Source of the DNA: Tigriopus japonicus
Lineage: Eukaryota > Arthropoda > Copepoda > Harpacticoida > Harpacticidae
DNA length: 64,000 nucleotides
NCBI GenBank assembly: GCA_010645155.1
Contig: CM021322.1
Location: forward strand, 5,023,896 to 5,087,895
Direction of reading: 5' to 3'
In this document: positions 14,301-29,100 of the stretch, piece after piece
How the letters are laid out: every line of letters starts with the position of its first letter
Position numbering within the stretch: the first letter of the stretch is position 1
Notes under the pieces: model-generated
Seen by the model: only the letters and a program-made list of their open reading frames with translations
What the model was told of the DNA's origin: nothing
The model's database searches: none
Position numbers and translations under genes: made by a program

Positions 14301-17165
14301 ACCCATATGGTACATTATTCAAGCCCCGTACCATTCCAAACTCAAAAATAACAATGTAAGGCAGACTTGCTCAAAGCCAAAAAAACATGGTTTGGCCATT
14401 TAAACACCGCTCACGGTGTTCCATATTGAGTGCGCGAAAGACGTTCCCTTCGAAGATCTTTAGGATCTCTTTCTCACCCTCAGTGGGTTTTATTCCGAAG
14501 TAAAAGCTCCCAAATGACAATGACGAGCCTCCAAGGAGGACAAAATGAACTTCTGGCACCAAACACAATGAAATGGGTGTGAAGATGGAAGCAGTGAAGG
14601 GAAGGGGGGCTAGAACATAGTGCATTATTCTAGAGTGAAAAGCTCTTCACTAGAAGAAGGAAAACGCCTTTCAAGTCCTGCTTGACTTCAGCTTGACAAT
14701 GCACACAACTGCTACCATACTCAGATAGTTACTCACTCACTCGTCGGAGCCATCAGTTTCAGGAAGCATGTTGGAAACTTACAAAAGACTTTCAATTTTC
14801 CGCACCAGAGTCCCTCTCTTTTCTTCGTTGTCATCCTTTGAAGAGAGAGTCAGAGTTTTAACGACAACTCTCCGTTCATTTTACAGCATTTGGAAACCTG
14901 GCCAACGTTCTTACTCAGCGCGGTAAAGTCTTGGAGGCGGAAACGGCCTTTAAAGCCGCCATCTTTCACCGACCCAACATGGCTGATGCTCATTACAATC
15001 TGTGAGTTTTCCTGAAATTCCATTTTTGACCGCGGTTTATTGTAACTTCGGAATTCTGATTGCAGAGGAGTGTTATACCAACGAGAAGGAAATATCACCC
15101 AGGCAATCGACTGCTACAAGAAAGCGATCCATTTCCGACCAAAGCTCACCCGTAAGTACGATTTCTATTGGAAGCCATTATTTCTCGTCGATCCCCTCCA
15201 CGACGTTCCAAGGGGCCCAGGAACCAGAGAGCAGCTGTGTCCTTTGGTTTTATGAAGCCAATCTGATGTCATTTCACATTTTACAGTGGCCCATCTAAAT
15301 CTTGGTCTGGCCTATTCCTCCTTGGGCCATAAAGACGCGAGTCTGAAGATATTGGAAGGCATTCTCCACATTGATGACGACGGTCTCAAAGACCCCAAAA
15401 CCCACGCCAATACTCAGATCTCGGCCATGTACAATATGGGCATGATCCTTCTTGAATTGGGAAAGGCCAGCGAGGCCATTCCAGTTTTGAGGAGAGCAGA
15501 AACCCTCGGACGACCCTCTCAATATGAGCACATCCAAGGAGTGCTCCACTTACTCGGAGAGGCCTATCAAGCTGTCAACCAAACAACCCAAGCTGAATAT
15601 TGGTACCAAGCAGCCACCAGTTACACACCAGCTCAAGTACCAGCCTTCATCAAGTATGGCAAGATGCTGGCCAAGAATGTGAGTAATTCAATTAAACCTT
15701 TTACTCGCGACGGACCCGAAATTAGAGACTTGGGAAATGTTCCAACCAGAGACCATTCTGTCTAAATGAGTTCGAGTTCCATGCAAAGTTGGCTGTCAGA
15801 AACTTTGGGATCTCGTTTTTCAGGGGACGGCAATGTGCTGGTAGAACTTATAAATTCGACAGAGACCGAAACAGAGCGAGAGAGGGGGTCTTTTCGGAAT
15901 TGTCATTTGTGCACTGACGAAGGTTGAGGGCACCACTTTTTTCTAGCTTTTGTCTGCTCACTTTTTTCCTTGGCACGACTGTGACGATGATTCTTAATCA
16001 TGCAAATATCGAATCTGCAATGCTAATGGCCACCTACTGCACCTTTTGCGAACGGAATACGGTTCCAAAAAAGGGACCGACGGACTAAGAGGAATAATAA
16101 TCGTACTTGTGCACTTTCCTTGGTCTTTTGTCAAATATTAGAGCAAAATAATAGACATTGTCAAAAGATGTCATGTCAAGGAGTGATCAGTCAACGAGTG
16201 AGAACCTCTTGTTGGTCTTTTTTCCCATTGGTTCGTTCTTTTCTTCGCTTACATTACGTTCCTCACTGAATACATTTATGCCAAAGGAATTGGATCAATT
16301 CAATTCACTTGGCAGTCCTAGTGTGTCGTGTCAGGAACACATGGGGAGAGAAACATATTACCTCCATACGTGGAGTGTACATCTGACGTTTCTTTGTATC
16401 TCTTTTTTTCTCTCAAGAGGTTTCAATTTCTTCCCTCTCCTCCCCTTTTCTCCCATGGACCGTTCTTTCTTTGGGTTCTTTCAACAACATTTTTAACCCG
16501 AAAAGCACTCACTCCTCTTAGATCTCAACTCCGCATCTGGCCCTTCGGAAATTGTTGTCAGTCAGAGAGTTTCCCTCTTTATCTCAATTCTCTATGCTGT
16601 TCCTTCTCGTGTGCCCTTTAGAAAACCCGTCTCACTGAAGCAGAGGAATGGTTCGCCAAAGCAAAAACGATTGCCCCTCAAAATCCATCCGTTCATCTTC
16701 ACTTGGGTCTGTTTCTGATGGACGCTGACAGGAATCTGGAGGCCGCCAATCACTTTGAGATAGCTTCCAATTTGGATCCTTTCGACTACGAGAGCGCCTT
16801 CAATGCCGCTGTCGCTTTTCGCTTGACCGGTCAAAATCACCAAGCGGAGCAATTCTACCGAAAAGCTATCGACATCAGGCCCAAGGTGAGAGCGAGGAGG
16901 AGGACATGTCATGACACGCCCATTATTCTTTACGTCTTGCCTCGTAAATAAACCCATTTGTCTTTTCCTTTTCCAGGACCCGAGCTCACACATGAACTTG
17001 GGGGCCATGCTCCATCTTGTTGGCAAATTGACGGAAGCCGAAGATCATTACCTTAAAGCTTGGCAATTGAGACCGGGTGACGCAGCCACTAAGACTAATA
17101 TTCAAAGGCTACATAACATTATGCGCGGGCGTGGCCTTCCTGTGCAGTCCATCGACCTCCACTAA
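8303..17165 (+). CDS. TMTC2: TMTC2-like protein O-mannosyltransferase (7 exons)
   Basis: Exons are 8303-8394, 12349-13916, 14887-15001, 15066-15151, 15287-15678, 16622-16885 and 16977-17165. Every junction keeps frame and gives 901 residues. TMTC proteins are ER multi-pass membrane enzymes that transfer O-mannose, notably to cadherins. The N-terminal half has hydrophobic helices, an early luminal motif FVYDDTRAI and the family hallmark FAVHPIHTEAVAGIVGRAD (about 131-149). A DUF1736-like segment follows near 325-405. From about residue 545 to the end there are tandem TPR repeats of the usual A/G/Y pattern. The subfamily is chosen because the first TPRs (GNLAN...EAETAFKAAI) and the C-terminal end (LHNIMRGRGL) resemble TMTC2 more than TMTC1, 3 or 4 as I remember them. 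An oddity is a serine run at about 231-247 in a basic, polar insert between membrane helices. The first intron is about 4 kb and the others are short. The gene appears intact. Confidence 0.9.
9432..9502 (-). repeat. tRNA-like sequence, probably a SINE head or tRNA pseudogene
   Basis: On the minus strand there is a perfect RNA polymerase III B-box, GGTTCGATCCC (complement of 9448-9458), about 45 nt after a GGGAGA start at 9502. A matching TCTCC occurs downstream, as in an acceptor stem. The A-box region (TGGTTGCAGAG) departs from consensus, so a functional tRNA is unlikely. It lies in TMTC2 intron 1, antisense to the gene, and is followed on its own strand by AT-rich sequence. A tRNA-derived SINE is the best explanation. 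A tRNA scan and a search for further copies would decide. Confidence 0.4.
12948..12989 (+). repeat. TCC/TCT microsatellite coding for poly-serine in TMTC2
   Basis: A run of TCC and TCT triplets lies inside TMTC2 exon 2 and is translated as a serine tract (about residues 231-247). It stays in frame, so it is a length-variable coding repeat and not a disruption. Confidence 0.85.
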
Positions 17166-20100
17166 GCATCAGCAATCGATTCTTGGCACATTTCAGTCAT
17201 TTTCTCCCATCGATCTGTGATAATTCAAACATACCAAAGAAGTAAATTATACCTATCCAGTCAAACTAGAGACAATAGTTACATTTTAAGGTCGCCGTCT
17301 TTCAAGCGCTATGCAACTAATTAATAGACTAGCTCACTCAAGTGATCATGGTGGTGCTTCCCAGTCAATGGTGGAGCATTGAGAGATGCAAAAGCACGAC
17401 TATCTAGGGCTAGGAGAGTGTGATGCATTTATGAATCCCCCAAAGATTTCAGATTTCTCCAACGAATGGATGCATACGTAGAGAGGAAGAGGGGATCTAG
17501 AAAGTCATTTTCCACCGCAAATGGAAAACTGGGCGGACTCCCCAAGGACTTAGAGGGGAGTAGTAGTGGTTCCTCTTTGTGTGTGCTATATTCATTCATG
17601 GTGGGAGGTAAAGTAGAAGAACTAGAGGCAATCTCTTGATAGATCGACTGCCGCCTTCCCCACAATCAAGGGCCAATGGCTCAACCACTCTCTGAGCCAC
17701 TGGTTTTGCGTCTCAGTGCCTACTGCCTACAACTGAAAGACAACACAAGGCTCGATCTACGTAGTAAAAGACCTAACCACACAGTAGTGAACGCGTGCTC
17801 AGATAGATAGTGGTTGAGTAATCTAGAAGGAAGACTCCATTAGTGAGGGGGCTGCTTGCCTTGATAACGGTTCTGAATAGGGAGCTTATTGATCCACCAT
17901 ATACATTATACACTTTCTGGTGGTCATGAAAGAGAATTGGAACGACTGATAAAGATACCTCCGGGCACTCGTTCCAAGCAAAACTAATTGATCGTATTGG
18001 GGTGGAGTTCAAAACCAGTCACTGTCGTTCGATTCAGAATTCCATTTCACTAATGAGTTAGCAAGGCCTTGTGGCCTTTGTTTTGAAGCGTATCTGTTGT
18101 TGATGTTCGTGAAGAGAAGTAGGGATCTCAATCCAATTTTGTAGAACGAGTCCGTTCCTAGCCAGGAGAAAATACAGTTTACAACCTCTCGTTAAAGTGA
18201 CATTGCTCCATTCCAACACCAATATCCGCCCCTTCTCACCTGGACTCGCCTCTGACCATTAAGGGCTTGCTCCATCCAGGCAGTTGGGGACTGGGCTCGA
18301 ACCATTTGGGAACTATTTGGTCGGATGAATGTCGTTGTGCCTTATAACAGAACCATTTTTGTCACTTGGACCACTGGCAAAAACGACGCATTCGCTACCA
18401 ACAACGTGTCCGTCCACAGAGCTTCTACTTCTACATGTTGTGAGGGAACGTGAGGATAAGGATGGTCTCAAGGGGATCATTCTGCCAGATATCGGAGAGG
18501 CGAAATTGAGGCTTTTGTGCTTGTTACTACGTGTTTGTGCTCGCTTGTAGACGCAAACACAGTCGTTTTAAATATTCATCCCAGTACAAGGTGTACATTT
18601 GGAAGGTGGTCTCATTTCAACAAAGTAAAGGGTGTGTGTTGGGCATGATATATTCTTTCTATGGAACGTTGTAGAATGCTATAGAACTAATGAAGACAAA
18701 TGAGTAGTGGGTATGAAGGTGAGAAGGAACGGAACCCACGTGCTCGTTGCGAACCTCTTTGGAGTTACGACAATGATTCATTCAGCTCAAGCAACTTGGA
18801 ACAACATGGTAGAAGTAGAAGCAACGTCTAATGTATCCGGTCCATTTTTCTTCCCCACCTGCAATGCCCTTGTGTTCCACATGGTCCCAACCTTTGAAGG
18901 AGACGGAATGTGGCAAAGAACCAAAGGGAGTGAAACTGGAAGACGGGGGGAAGGTGAGGAAAGGCTAGCACAGGAGCCTTGGAGGGCAGAATATATGGGG
19001 CTTTGAATGAACCAGGAAGGTGTTGAGAGACTAATGTATTGAAGAGTCATTCATTATACGCAACACGCCATTGTACGAGCTAAACCTGTATTCCAGTACC
19101 TACCTTTTGAAAGGAACTTAATTAGCCTTTTCTCACATCGGTAAATGTAGCAGTAATTTGGCGCTATTATAACAATAACAATAGAACAACCCTTCCGTCC
19201 CTCCTCTCATTGATCAGGGTTGGTTCAAACACACCTGGTTTACAATAACCCAAAATGACCACCCGGGCAGTTAAAAGGTTTCTGTTTTCTTTCTCTAAAA
19301 GATGCTTGCTATAAATGTCTTAAAATCTTACCCTAGCTTCACAACCTTTTACAGTAAAAAGGACTCTTTCACTTTAGACTCCCTGTGTAATATTGCCCAA
19401 GAGAGATTGGAAGCAATATTACGCAACAGACTGGCTTATATTTTGTTTCCTTGGTTGAAAATATGAAATGTAAAGTCACTAGGGTAAAGACATCAAATGG
19501 CATGTTTTTTACGAACACAGATGTTAATTATGAAACATCTTTTCAGGAAAGTGTCGAATACGTTATTCAACAAATTGTTTATTGTTTGAGCCACTCTAAA
19601 ACACAATTTGTAAAGAAAAACTTCAAATAAACGGGAAAAATACATCAAAAACATAATTTACCAAACATCGAAAAAAAGTTGACCCGTCTATTCAGTAAAC
19701 CCCAAATCTCCGAGGGTTTGCTCTGAACCCACCCTATTCTTCATTGTCTATGAGAAGGCTCTCAACAAAGTTTCGAACGGTATTCTTAACAAAAGAGCGC
19801 GAGAATGAACTAATTCCGATGTTGAGGGAGAAAACAACGGCTCAAAACCAAGTAAGTGTTGTCTGGCTAAAGATAGGACTGTTTTTATGGGAAACAAATA
19901 GCATGTCATTTTTGGGTCTTCTTGGATGTCAAAAACCAGACGTGACAAAACAACAGAAGGCGTTGTTCCTCCATGTTGCCAAGATTCTTATTGAAGAGAC
20001 TCCACACGCACACTCTCTAGCTCTTTCTCCTCGTTATCTTTTGAAAGGAAAGAGGACCCCAGAACCCAAAGGGAGGAAAATCTCTCTCGTTTCCAAGAGA

Positions 20101-23100
20101 CGAACCCGATCCCTCTTGGTGAGGCCATTTCTCTTCTGAGAAATCTAGAGGACCTCAGGCCCCACTCCCCACACTCACTACAATAGAATGTACAGTTTCA
20201 ACACCATCGTTTGAGTGCAACGAATGGTACAGTAATCCCCACATTTCCTAATGACTCTTATCTGGTCGCCCTCCTTCTCTATCCTTGCACAGGGATTATC
20301 GTCCCAATTATAAGGATGAGACCAAATGAAGGAGACTCGAATCCCACGGCAACGACAAACCAATTTGGATTAGGTATCTAGATCTGAGCAGGTTGGGGGC
20401 TCATGTTAAAAGAACCAACCATTTTGGAACTAGAAAACATCCTCAGGCGTCCTCAAAAATCATAGTCCAAGCGGTTTCGGTTGGGAATTCCTTCCACATT
20501 TCTCTCAAATTCTTTCACGATGACAGCAAGAATCCCACAATATGGGAGTCTGGTGGCACCTTGCCGTGGTCAGATAGGGCGATCCCAACCTCCACGAGAC
20601 TTCTTCATTTTCACTTCTTGTGCTTCCTCGCCGAAAATCTAGAGGAAAATGGACAATCACAATTTTACGACATTCACTGTCAGTTTTCAAGCCATTTCTA
20701 TGATCCCTCGTCATTGCTCTATCGTTTCAGACTCCCCTTTGACAGATCATTAGGAATTGAGAAGTAGGAGCTTCTTCTGCTAATAGAACCTCAATCGCCA
20801 GAGGTTAATATTTTACCCAGTGTAATGATATACATTTGTCTCTCCTCCTCCCCTCACCAAGAGTCAGAATTTCCTTCCTTCTACCTAACTTGGTCCATTG
20901 AAGACCAGATAAAGAGCCGACAGAAAGAGAGACACGAGTTGGTGGAAGGATCCACTCATGTGCCTCCCCGATGGAACCAGAGTAGAGACGATATTAAAAA
21001 CTATTCACAAGGTTCACGCTCGGTAATGCATGCTGGTTCTGCTCGGCTGACTTGAGAGGAGTCTTCTTTTCCTTTTCCTTGGCCTTTTCTTCTCGTTCTT
21101 TCCTCAGCTGCCTCCTCTATTGCCAGAAGACATGCTTTCAACCTTTAAAGATGAGTCTTAGCAGACGAAGAACATGGTTGGAAGTGCACAAGGTGGGGGA
21201 AAGCTGATTTCAACTCACTTTTCGTCTTTTTCTCTGCCCAGTCTTAATACTATTCAGCTTGCTCGGGAAATGGCTGTGAGGGCAAGATATGACTTCCAGA
21301 AATCAGGGAAAAAGTTGGCAAGCAAAGTAAATGGACTTTAGATGAAGGAACTTTCAGCACGAATTGATTTATGTCTGAGCGGGACTGAGCTTATTTTCGA
21401 AAGGTCTTTTAGTAGAAAGAGAGAAAGAATCTCCAACCTCAGAGTGAGTTGGGCCAGAGGACCACGAAATGTGCCCGGAAGGCGTGCCTTGCGGGGAAAA
21501 AACTTCCAAGATTCCCTTGGAATGTTAAGCAGAAATGCTCCCAGGCACCAAAGGAACCGTTCCCTTGAATGCCCCTCTCCCACACAAGAACAAATCCTCT
21601 TTCTAATGCAACGTGCTTAGGCCGAGATCATGTTCCGAATTTACAATTTCAAACATTGGAACGACTCACGACGAAAGTTACTCGAAATAATGATATTGAG
21701 CGACACGCTTCCATGCAAAACACTCAAGTCATGAATATCTGGAGTAATGTATACGTACAGTTAAAAAATCCTGCACATTCCCCTATCAATTAAGGGGCCA
21801 CGTTCCAGCTGCTGTCAAATATTCGATGATGTAGTGTGATAAATGAAGCAATATCCAATTTTCCAAATGCGTTGTGATAATCCTGCATGATATGGAAAAA
21901 GAAACATTACACATTTACGACGATCAAGACTTTTTAGACCCGCCACGACAAAACTAATTTCTTATATTTAACCAAGAGCAAAAAAATATCACTTGGGGAG
22001 GCTTTTTTGCTGCACCCTGGAAAAGAAATCTGGGAAATCAAAATGCCGACCGAGGACTAGAGCCAACGGAAACCAGAACCTAGAAATACTTCTCTTCCGT
22101 GTTTAGAACCAATAAAGCTGAAGGTTGAAGGGCAAAAATTGGTGGGAGCCAGGAGAAATAGCTATTCCCAATCTTCAACGAGACAAATATGGCGACACCA
22201 CATCCACAAAGAATTATAATGTTCAAAGTATTGAAGATATGTGACCATTATTTAAAGAGTCGACAATAGATATAAGTTAGGGTTGAGCATTTTGTAAAGC
22301 ATTCCTAGGGTTAGTTGGGTTTTACATGGCTAGAACCATTCAGTATCAAAGAAAAGCTTGGTGGTTTGTTGGTGTCTAACATTGTATGTAGCCAGTCCTG
22401 ATTTCAGGTCGAGTCCATTTACTGATTGCCCCTTCTCAGGCAATAAAATGGGGGCTTTAACTTCGGAAAGGGCTCTTTCGCCTCCTACACCTCTCTCTTT
22501 GAGAACATTTGATCTCAAATTCAAGCTGGAAAGGTTAATCCAACTCATCTTGTACGAACACGAACGGTTCGGTCATTTTCCAGACTCCTGAAAGCTTGTT
22601 ATTGAAACTTAGAAACTAGATTGAAAAACTTTTCTATCGAGGACAGACACTAAAAGTTATTTTACTTGGCACAAAGAGTGGCTTGATCCACAGAAGACAG
22701 GCAAATGTCAAGCTTACCCTAAGCACTAAGAGAAAACGGATCCCTCCAGCTCTTCAACTTCCTCATTTCTTGTCGGTCTCGAGGGAAAAGGAGAACTTCT
22801 CTTTCATTACTCGATTTTTTGTCGTTTCACTTTGACGAAGACTACGCTGCCAACGAGAACGTCGGCGAGCACAACAGCTGACTAGTTCTTATCACAGGGC
22901 TGGTTTCCTGCCGGAAAAGGCAAGAATTGGCAGTTTCGGCTAAGCTGGCGTAATGGAGACAACCTGGCAGGGTGGGCAAAAGTTCTTATTAGCCAAGATC
23001 TCAAACTTAGCGTCCCCTAAGGACCTTTTTTTGAGCTCGCTCAACTGTGCCAAAGTCTTGTAATGAAAATTTGGGGAGAAAATGAAGAGAAGGGAATTGA

Positions 23101-26100
23101 GATTAATTCAGCTGAGTGAGGAGTTTGGTGCTGTCCAGTTCAGAGAATGAACCAATTTGGCCACGGATCAAAAGACCCTATTTATTCCCCATTATAGGGG
23201 AAAAGTGGGATTTCGTCATCAAGTGAGTGCCCAGACACAAGGTTCTTCAGTTACTACACTGGCCATAGACACATTATTAATTTCTTGCGTCTAATGGTCA
23301 TCATCAATCAGTGAACGGTAATTGTGGTGTAGCTTGCCCAGCCAGGAATTGTCTTAGATTTTTGGGCTTTAACATGGCGCAAGTAACTCGGAACATTGCG
23401 TGCTGACAAAATTTTCTAATAGTTGGACCTTGTTGAAATGATCTTACTTGCTTTGAAACTGGATAGCTTTCACCATTATTCATGTCAGAGAGATATTTCT
23501 CTTCTTCAGTTATTGCTAATTGTTCTTGAAGCTGGTCCCGCATTTTTTATTGCGTGTCATGTTAATGGAACATTTCCTTCATCTAGCTTTTAGAGTTAAT
23601 TTGAAAATTTCCAAGCAGATGCCTATCATTTTAGACTATGGTGGCCATTAGTCAGACGTAATGGACCTACCCAACGTGAAGGCAGCCCAAGCTAAAAAAG
23701 AAACATCCTCTTCAATAATTGAAACAAACATCCGAGAACATGAGCAATACTTATTGCTGACTTCTTTCTGAGTCCCTTGGTGTCAAAGATCACCATCACA
23801 TTCAACATCATCTATTTAATGGCATTTGGGGAAGAGGATTTTGTTTGACAGATCCGATAAACAATGCGCAAGACTTTTTTATACTATTAGTATTATTTTG
23901 TTTTAAAATACTGATGTGCACGCAATGGATGTCATAAATTCTGTTAAAAATATTGCACTTGAATGATTGTGGTTGTTAGTTTTACGTGAGGTAGAAACTC
24001 TCCAACTGCAACAACTTTTGCCACTTTCTCTGATCAAACTCAGAAAGCGTACTTGACAGGACAACATATTGCTTTTTTCATCACACTTCCTAACATGGAA
24101 ATGGTTATTCAATCGTGTAATCTAGAATGCTAAAGATTTGAAACAGTGTACAGACAGCAAACAGAATAACATGACCATTTGGGGTGAGCGTTCAATGCAT
24201 GTCTTCTTTGTAGCAGATCAAAACAAATTTCACTCCACTGATCAAAGGCACCAGAGTGCCAACCCAGCCTGTTGGAAGAAATGGGTCTCCATTTGGATCT
24301 TTGAAGATTGAATCGGGCTTAAAAGAACTACTCTTATATACGTACCAACGGGTATGTTCCTCGTGCAACTTTCAAGTTGACTGTACTCTCCATCCAGGCA
24401 ATAACTGTCTTCCAGAGTGACTGAAGACTCTCTGAGATTGGCTGAAGCTTCCCATTTGAAAGCCTTGAAAGCCTTAGATGATGAATGGACACTGGATGGA
24501 GTCGCTCGGGAAATGAAATTAATACTACGTATAGAGTACATAGTGGTTCAGGCTAACATCACAATCAGCCTCATTCTAACAATAACAACAAGAAAATCAA
24601 ATGGATACATTAACTTTTTTTCGTTTTGATCTTTCTTGGGATCATGTTGGAGGGTACTAAAGTAGGAAAAGATTCCCCTAGAGAGGCTTTTTCTTTTCGT
24701 TTCCATGGACAGTGGGCAGTAGACCTCGAAGTCGTGGTTGGTCTTCTTATCTTGCTTTTCCTGAGCTAGTCCCAGTGGCAACCAACCCGTTGCATGGATG
24801 AAAATACTTTGCGAACCCAGCCGACAACCCACGAACATATTTCACCCTTAATGGTGGTGATAAGAGAAAAGAAACTGCCTAAACAAGAAGAGGAAAGAGA
24901 AAGGTGGTGAACGGGATTAGAGGCTTTCTTCATCCCTCAACTTGGTTCCTTCTTCAACTAGAACATTGTCTTTTGAGCTCTTGTCCAACACCTCGGGTTC
25001 ATATTCAGTCTAGATTTGCCCAACGAAGGGATGACAGGTTAGTTCTGGGCAAGTCGGCCCTCATGCAAGGATTCTACAATCAGTATTCAGTTCCCATTTG
25101 CTCTCGGGCTCCAAATGGCAAGAACATTAGCCATAGGCATTTGCATAATTTCTTCTCCCAAGACACCCGCCCTCCCAAAGGCGAGGAGAGCGACTTGCAC
25201 AAATCCGTTCGTTCACGAAATATGTAGGCACCAGTTTACCAATTTGGAAGGCGGAATGCTGATATTTGGCGCCATCTTTGCTCTAACGAATATGGCAGGC
25301 TCAAAGGGTGTCGACAGCAATGAAAACTACGAGGACAATAAGCCATAAACCCAAGTGCGCTCTAAGTGCCGAGGATGGACGAGAGAAAAGAGTGTATGTG
25401 CAGTGTGGACCAAAACTAAAAAAGACATGCTCTTTGGAGGCATGACTGTCGACTTGGATATAAACAGCACATCTCGTGGCCTCATTGCCAAAGCCATTAT
25501 CTCGGGTCGAATACCACTGCTTTTTCGCTTGAACAGTCAAAAGGGACAAAACAAAAGCGGAGATGAGCGCATTCTTTCGGCGATGGGAAAGACCCAAATG
25601 GAACTCGGCACCCCTCATTTGCTAGCCAGTCTGGGTAGTACACTTGTAGTGTACGAGCTTACATATCCCAATTTACAATGGCCATAGTCTACACGCTTGT
25701 AAGCTCAACATTAGAGGAAACGACGAGGATGAAGAACTCATTGGGAATGGGAATGAGTTTTTGATGCAGAAATGAGGGGGGACGAGGAACATTAAACCTC
25801 CAAGATGTTGGCGTGGAATGTTTCTTTTATGATTGTCCTAATGATGGGATGCTCGTCCCCAGTGTCTAGTGAGCCTCAAAGATGATAAAGATCTCCTTTC
25901 TCCAACCACCAAACTAGACTTTTGGACCTTGGAAAAGTCGACTTTCTCGTTAGAGGAAATCCTCGAAGAAAGTGTCCTTTGCTGGGCTCACCCGTCCATG
26001 TTCTCCCATGTAGTTGATGAATTATTGCCTAGGAAATGAAATCATCTTTCATCCTCTCCAAGGGACTGAGGACAAGAAATGGAACCGGTTGACGACCATT

Positions 26101-29100
26101 GGGCGTCCAGTAATATGAGGGAGTCTCAAGAAATGGGATTGGGGACTGGGGGATCCACTCTGGTCCTGATAGCTCCTAGCTAGCCGACGGACTTGTTGGT
26201 ACGTGCAACTGTGTCTTTGCCAATGTTGGAGAGCCTCAAAATTCCCCACGGACCAATGTCTCACAATCAAGTTCCCATTGTTTCAGCTGTACATAGGGAC
26301 TCTGGTTCTGGTCGACTGCTCTGATTTTCGAAAATATCCCAAGTATTCAAAGTCGAATGGAAACGTGGAACTCTCGAGCAAAGAGGGGAAAATGACTCTC
26401 GAATGGCTCACATTTACGTCTGTTCCAATGTTGATATAAAATTTACCCTTCCTAACCAACCCATTTAGTCGCTTGGAGATAAAAAAAAGTCAGAAAACTG
26501 CTTCCTAGTCGCCTTCTTACAGTGATGCCGCAAAAACATAAAGAACAAATAAGTAAAAGATCCATATAATGCCAAATATGTTAAATTTCGCATCCAATAC
26601 GTAATTTACTGAATTTAAATCTTTGATCTGAGCCATGCAGAAGGCACCAAACTTAATTTAAAGAGTATTTTGGCACAGCTAAATTTTCCTCTCTTTTTCC
26701 AATTTGGCAAGGCTTGACTAGCACACTTAACTGAATGGTGATGATGATGATGGAAGCCAACTCTTCTACTTCAACCTACCGGAACCACTTTTACTTCTCC
26801 CGCTTTCGTTTATCTCCAGTAGTTGCACCATCTGTGTGCCAATGTCCCATGTTACATCCTAGAAGTTGAGTAACCTCGTCCAAAGTTCGACACTATTGCT
26901 CCACATCGTCTAAAAGGGAACATTGTAAAAATAATGTGCCCTATAGAGAGCACCATTTAAGACAAAATCCTTCTCACGCTTCGTAAGATTGGCGAACGCT
27001 TTGAATGGAACCTTCACAGAGAATTTAGTGAACAGGAAATTGAATGATCAATACCTTCCCTTGATTTCCAAAGCGATTGATAGACAGGATCGTCTAAGGG
27101 GAAAATGACATGGAACACATTTCTGTGCGTCGTTGGATCAATACCGGGTAATGTTGTTATCTGTTGACTCACTCGCTCTCTTCTCTCTTTCTCTCTCTCG
27201 CTTTCAAAGCTTCCTTTGGTCGTGGATGGTTCTCTTTTTCTTTTTTCTCTCTCATTCTCCTCTGATCCCAGCCGTTCCTCCCTAGGGCTCTGGCATATTT
27301 GGTCTGGGTGACATATTGTGAATTCCCCCTTGATTTTCGTCAATATCCTCCCAACTTTTGGCTGCGAGGGTTGGGTCCATGTGATGGTTTGCTGGTTTCA
27401 TTTCCCTTTCCTTTCCCCCTCTTCCGACGTCTCTTTTCCTCTTCTTCAACATTGGTTCACGAGCGAGTTTCGAGTTTCGGCTCCAGAAACATTTGGTGCT
27501 CAGTTATTGACTTAAATACGATGCAATACTGTCTTATGCAAAGTTTTTCTTTCTCAGTAATGTTTACTAAATGTGTAGGAGGCAATGTCTACCTGACATT
27601 TGAACGTCTGGTTCCACTGAAATACGTGCTTTATCTTTTCTGGTTCTGTTCCATTTTGTTTCACCTTTTTTGCCTTTGAACCTGCCAAATTCAACGAAAG
27701 AGAATTGGTCCATTCCAACGAGGAAGAAGGGTTCCTGGGGAGCTTGTTCTAAATTGAAAATGTAAATAGGATGAAGAAGTGGAGGAGAAAATTCCTCTGA
27801 TCTCTAAGAATGCGCATCATTCGAATTCACCTCTCCCAGTCGCCTTTCTCCCTATTGGATTGAACACTGGATAGAAATGTGTCTAAAATTCAGGGGAGCA
27901 ACGAGCAAATACTCAATGCACGCAGGCACATCATTCACTTTCTCTTCAAAGGGATGAGAAATAAATTTCATGCCTTTGTCTGGTCGGGTCTTTTGCTTCT
28001 TACTTTTGCTCCAGCTTCGAGCTGATTCGCTTCAGTACTTTTATTACTATACAGTCGAGTTGGAAATTCTCAAGTCCTGAGAAACAATTGTTCTTGGAGC
28101 AACCGAGCAGAAACCCAATTAGCTGACATTGTGTTCCTCCTCGTTCCAAGTTCCCGAGCATGGTTTCCATTCAGTGAAGAACAAAAAGATAGGAGAGGAG
28201 GACAGGAACTTTTCCAAAGGGAAAAACTAAAGGGTTCGCTCCGACTAGCATGGTGTATGCCTCCCCATAAATACCAACTCTAAAGACAATCCTTCAGGAC
28301 GCGAACAACTTTTCCATTGGCACAGTCAAAACCATGACATGAATCACATCATACGTACAGCAAAATATCATAAGCAAAATAAAGCGGTGATGCTTTTTGG
28401 GAACACCTGCCTGCAGTAAAAGGATCCCGTCTAAACAAAGAAAGAGACCCATTGGAACGAGCTGTTGCCAAAAATGCTCGAGAGACCCTTCTTCTCTACC
28501 GTTGTGTACACAGTGAGAGGTAAAGGCTTCTGTACCCCATGTACCTCGAGATCCTGGTGGATGTGTGTATACTGAAGGAGTGTAATTTCTTCTAGCCTGT
28601 CTCCCTCCCACCGCTACCACCTCCCATCGCATCGGCTCCTCAGTTTTTGTTTGATTCTCCTTCTTTCTCTCTCTCTCTCTGGTTGTCCCCGATTCTCTTC
28701 CATCCAACAAGCGGGTCCCTCCCTCCCAGAGAGCTCAAGATGGTGTTTGCTTTTGTGCCAGTCACCCTGATCCACAGGCAGGATCTGCTTCTCTTCCCTT
28801 TGCTTCTTCGTTCCAAGTTGGTTCCATAAGTCCTCGGAGTAGCTGAAGAACGTAAGAGCGGTGGTTGTGTGTACCATGTAGTTTGCCAAAGACTCTTCTT
28901 CTTCTTTCTTGGGTAGCTGTCTGTTTTGTGTCAAGACAAGCTTGGAAGATATATCTCGGAAACGCACAATATAATGGAGAGTAATCCTCTCGTGTCTACC
29001 ATGAATATTAAAGTAACAAGAGCATAGGACATCAAGAGAACATATCATAACGGGCTTGGACTTCATTTCAAAAATCCTTGAACGTTCTTGTTGTTTCAGT

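Noticed and set aside
18285..18300. B-box-like GGTTCGAGCCC on the minus strand
   Set aside because: No A-box or acceptor stem at the right distance; probably chance.
24405..24530. Exon-like stretch with TTCCAG acceptor and helical-looking peptide
   Set aside because: No partner exons with matching phase were found and the donor is poor; left as a remark only.
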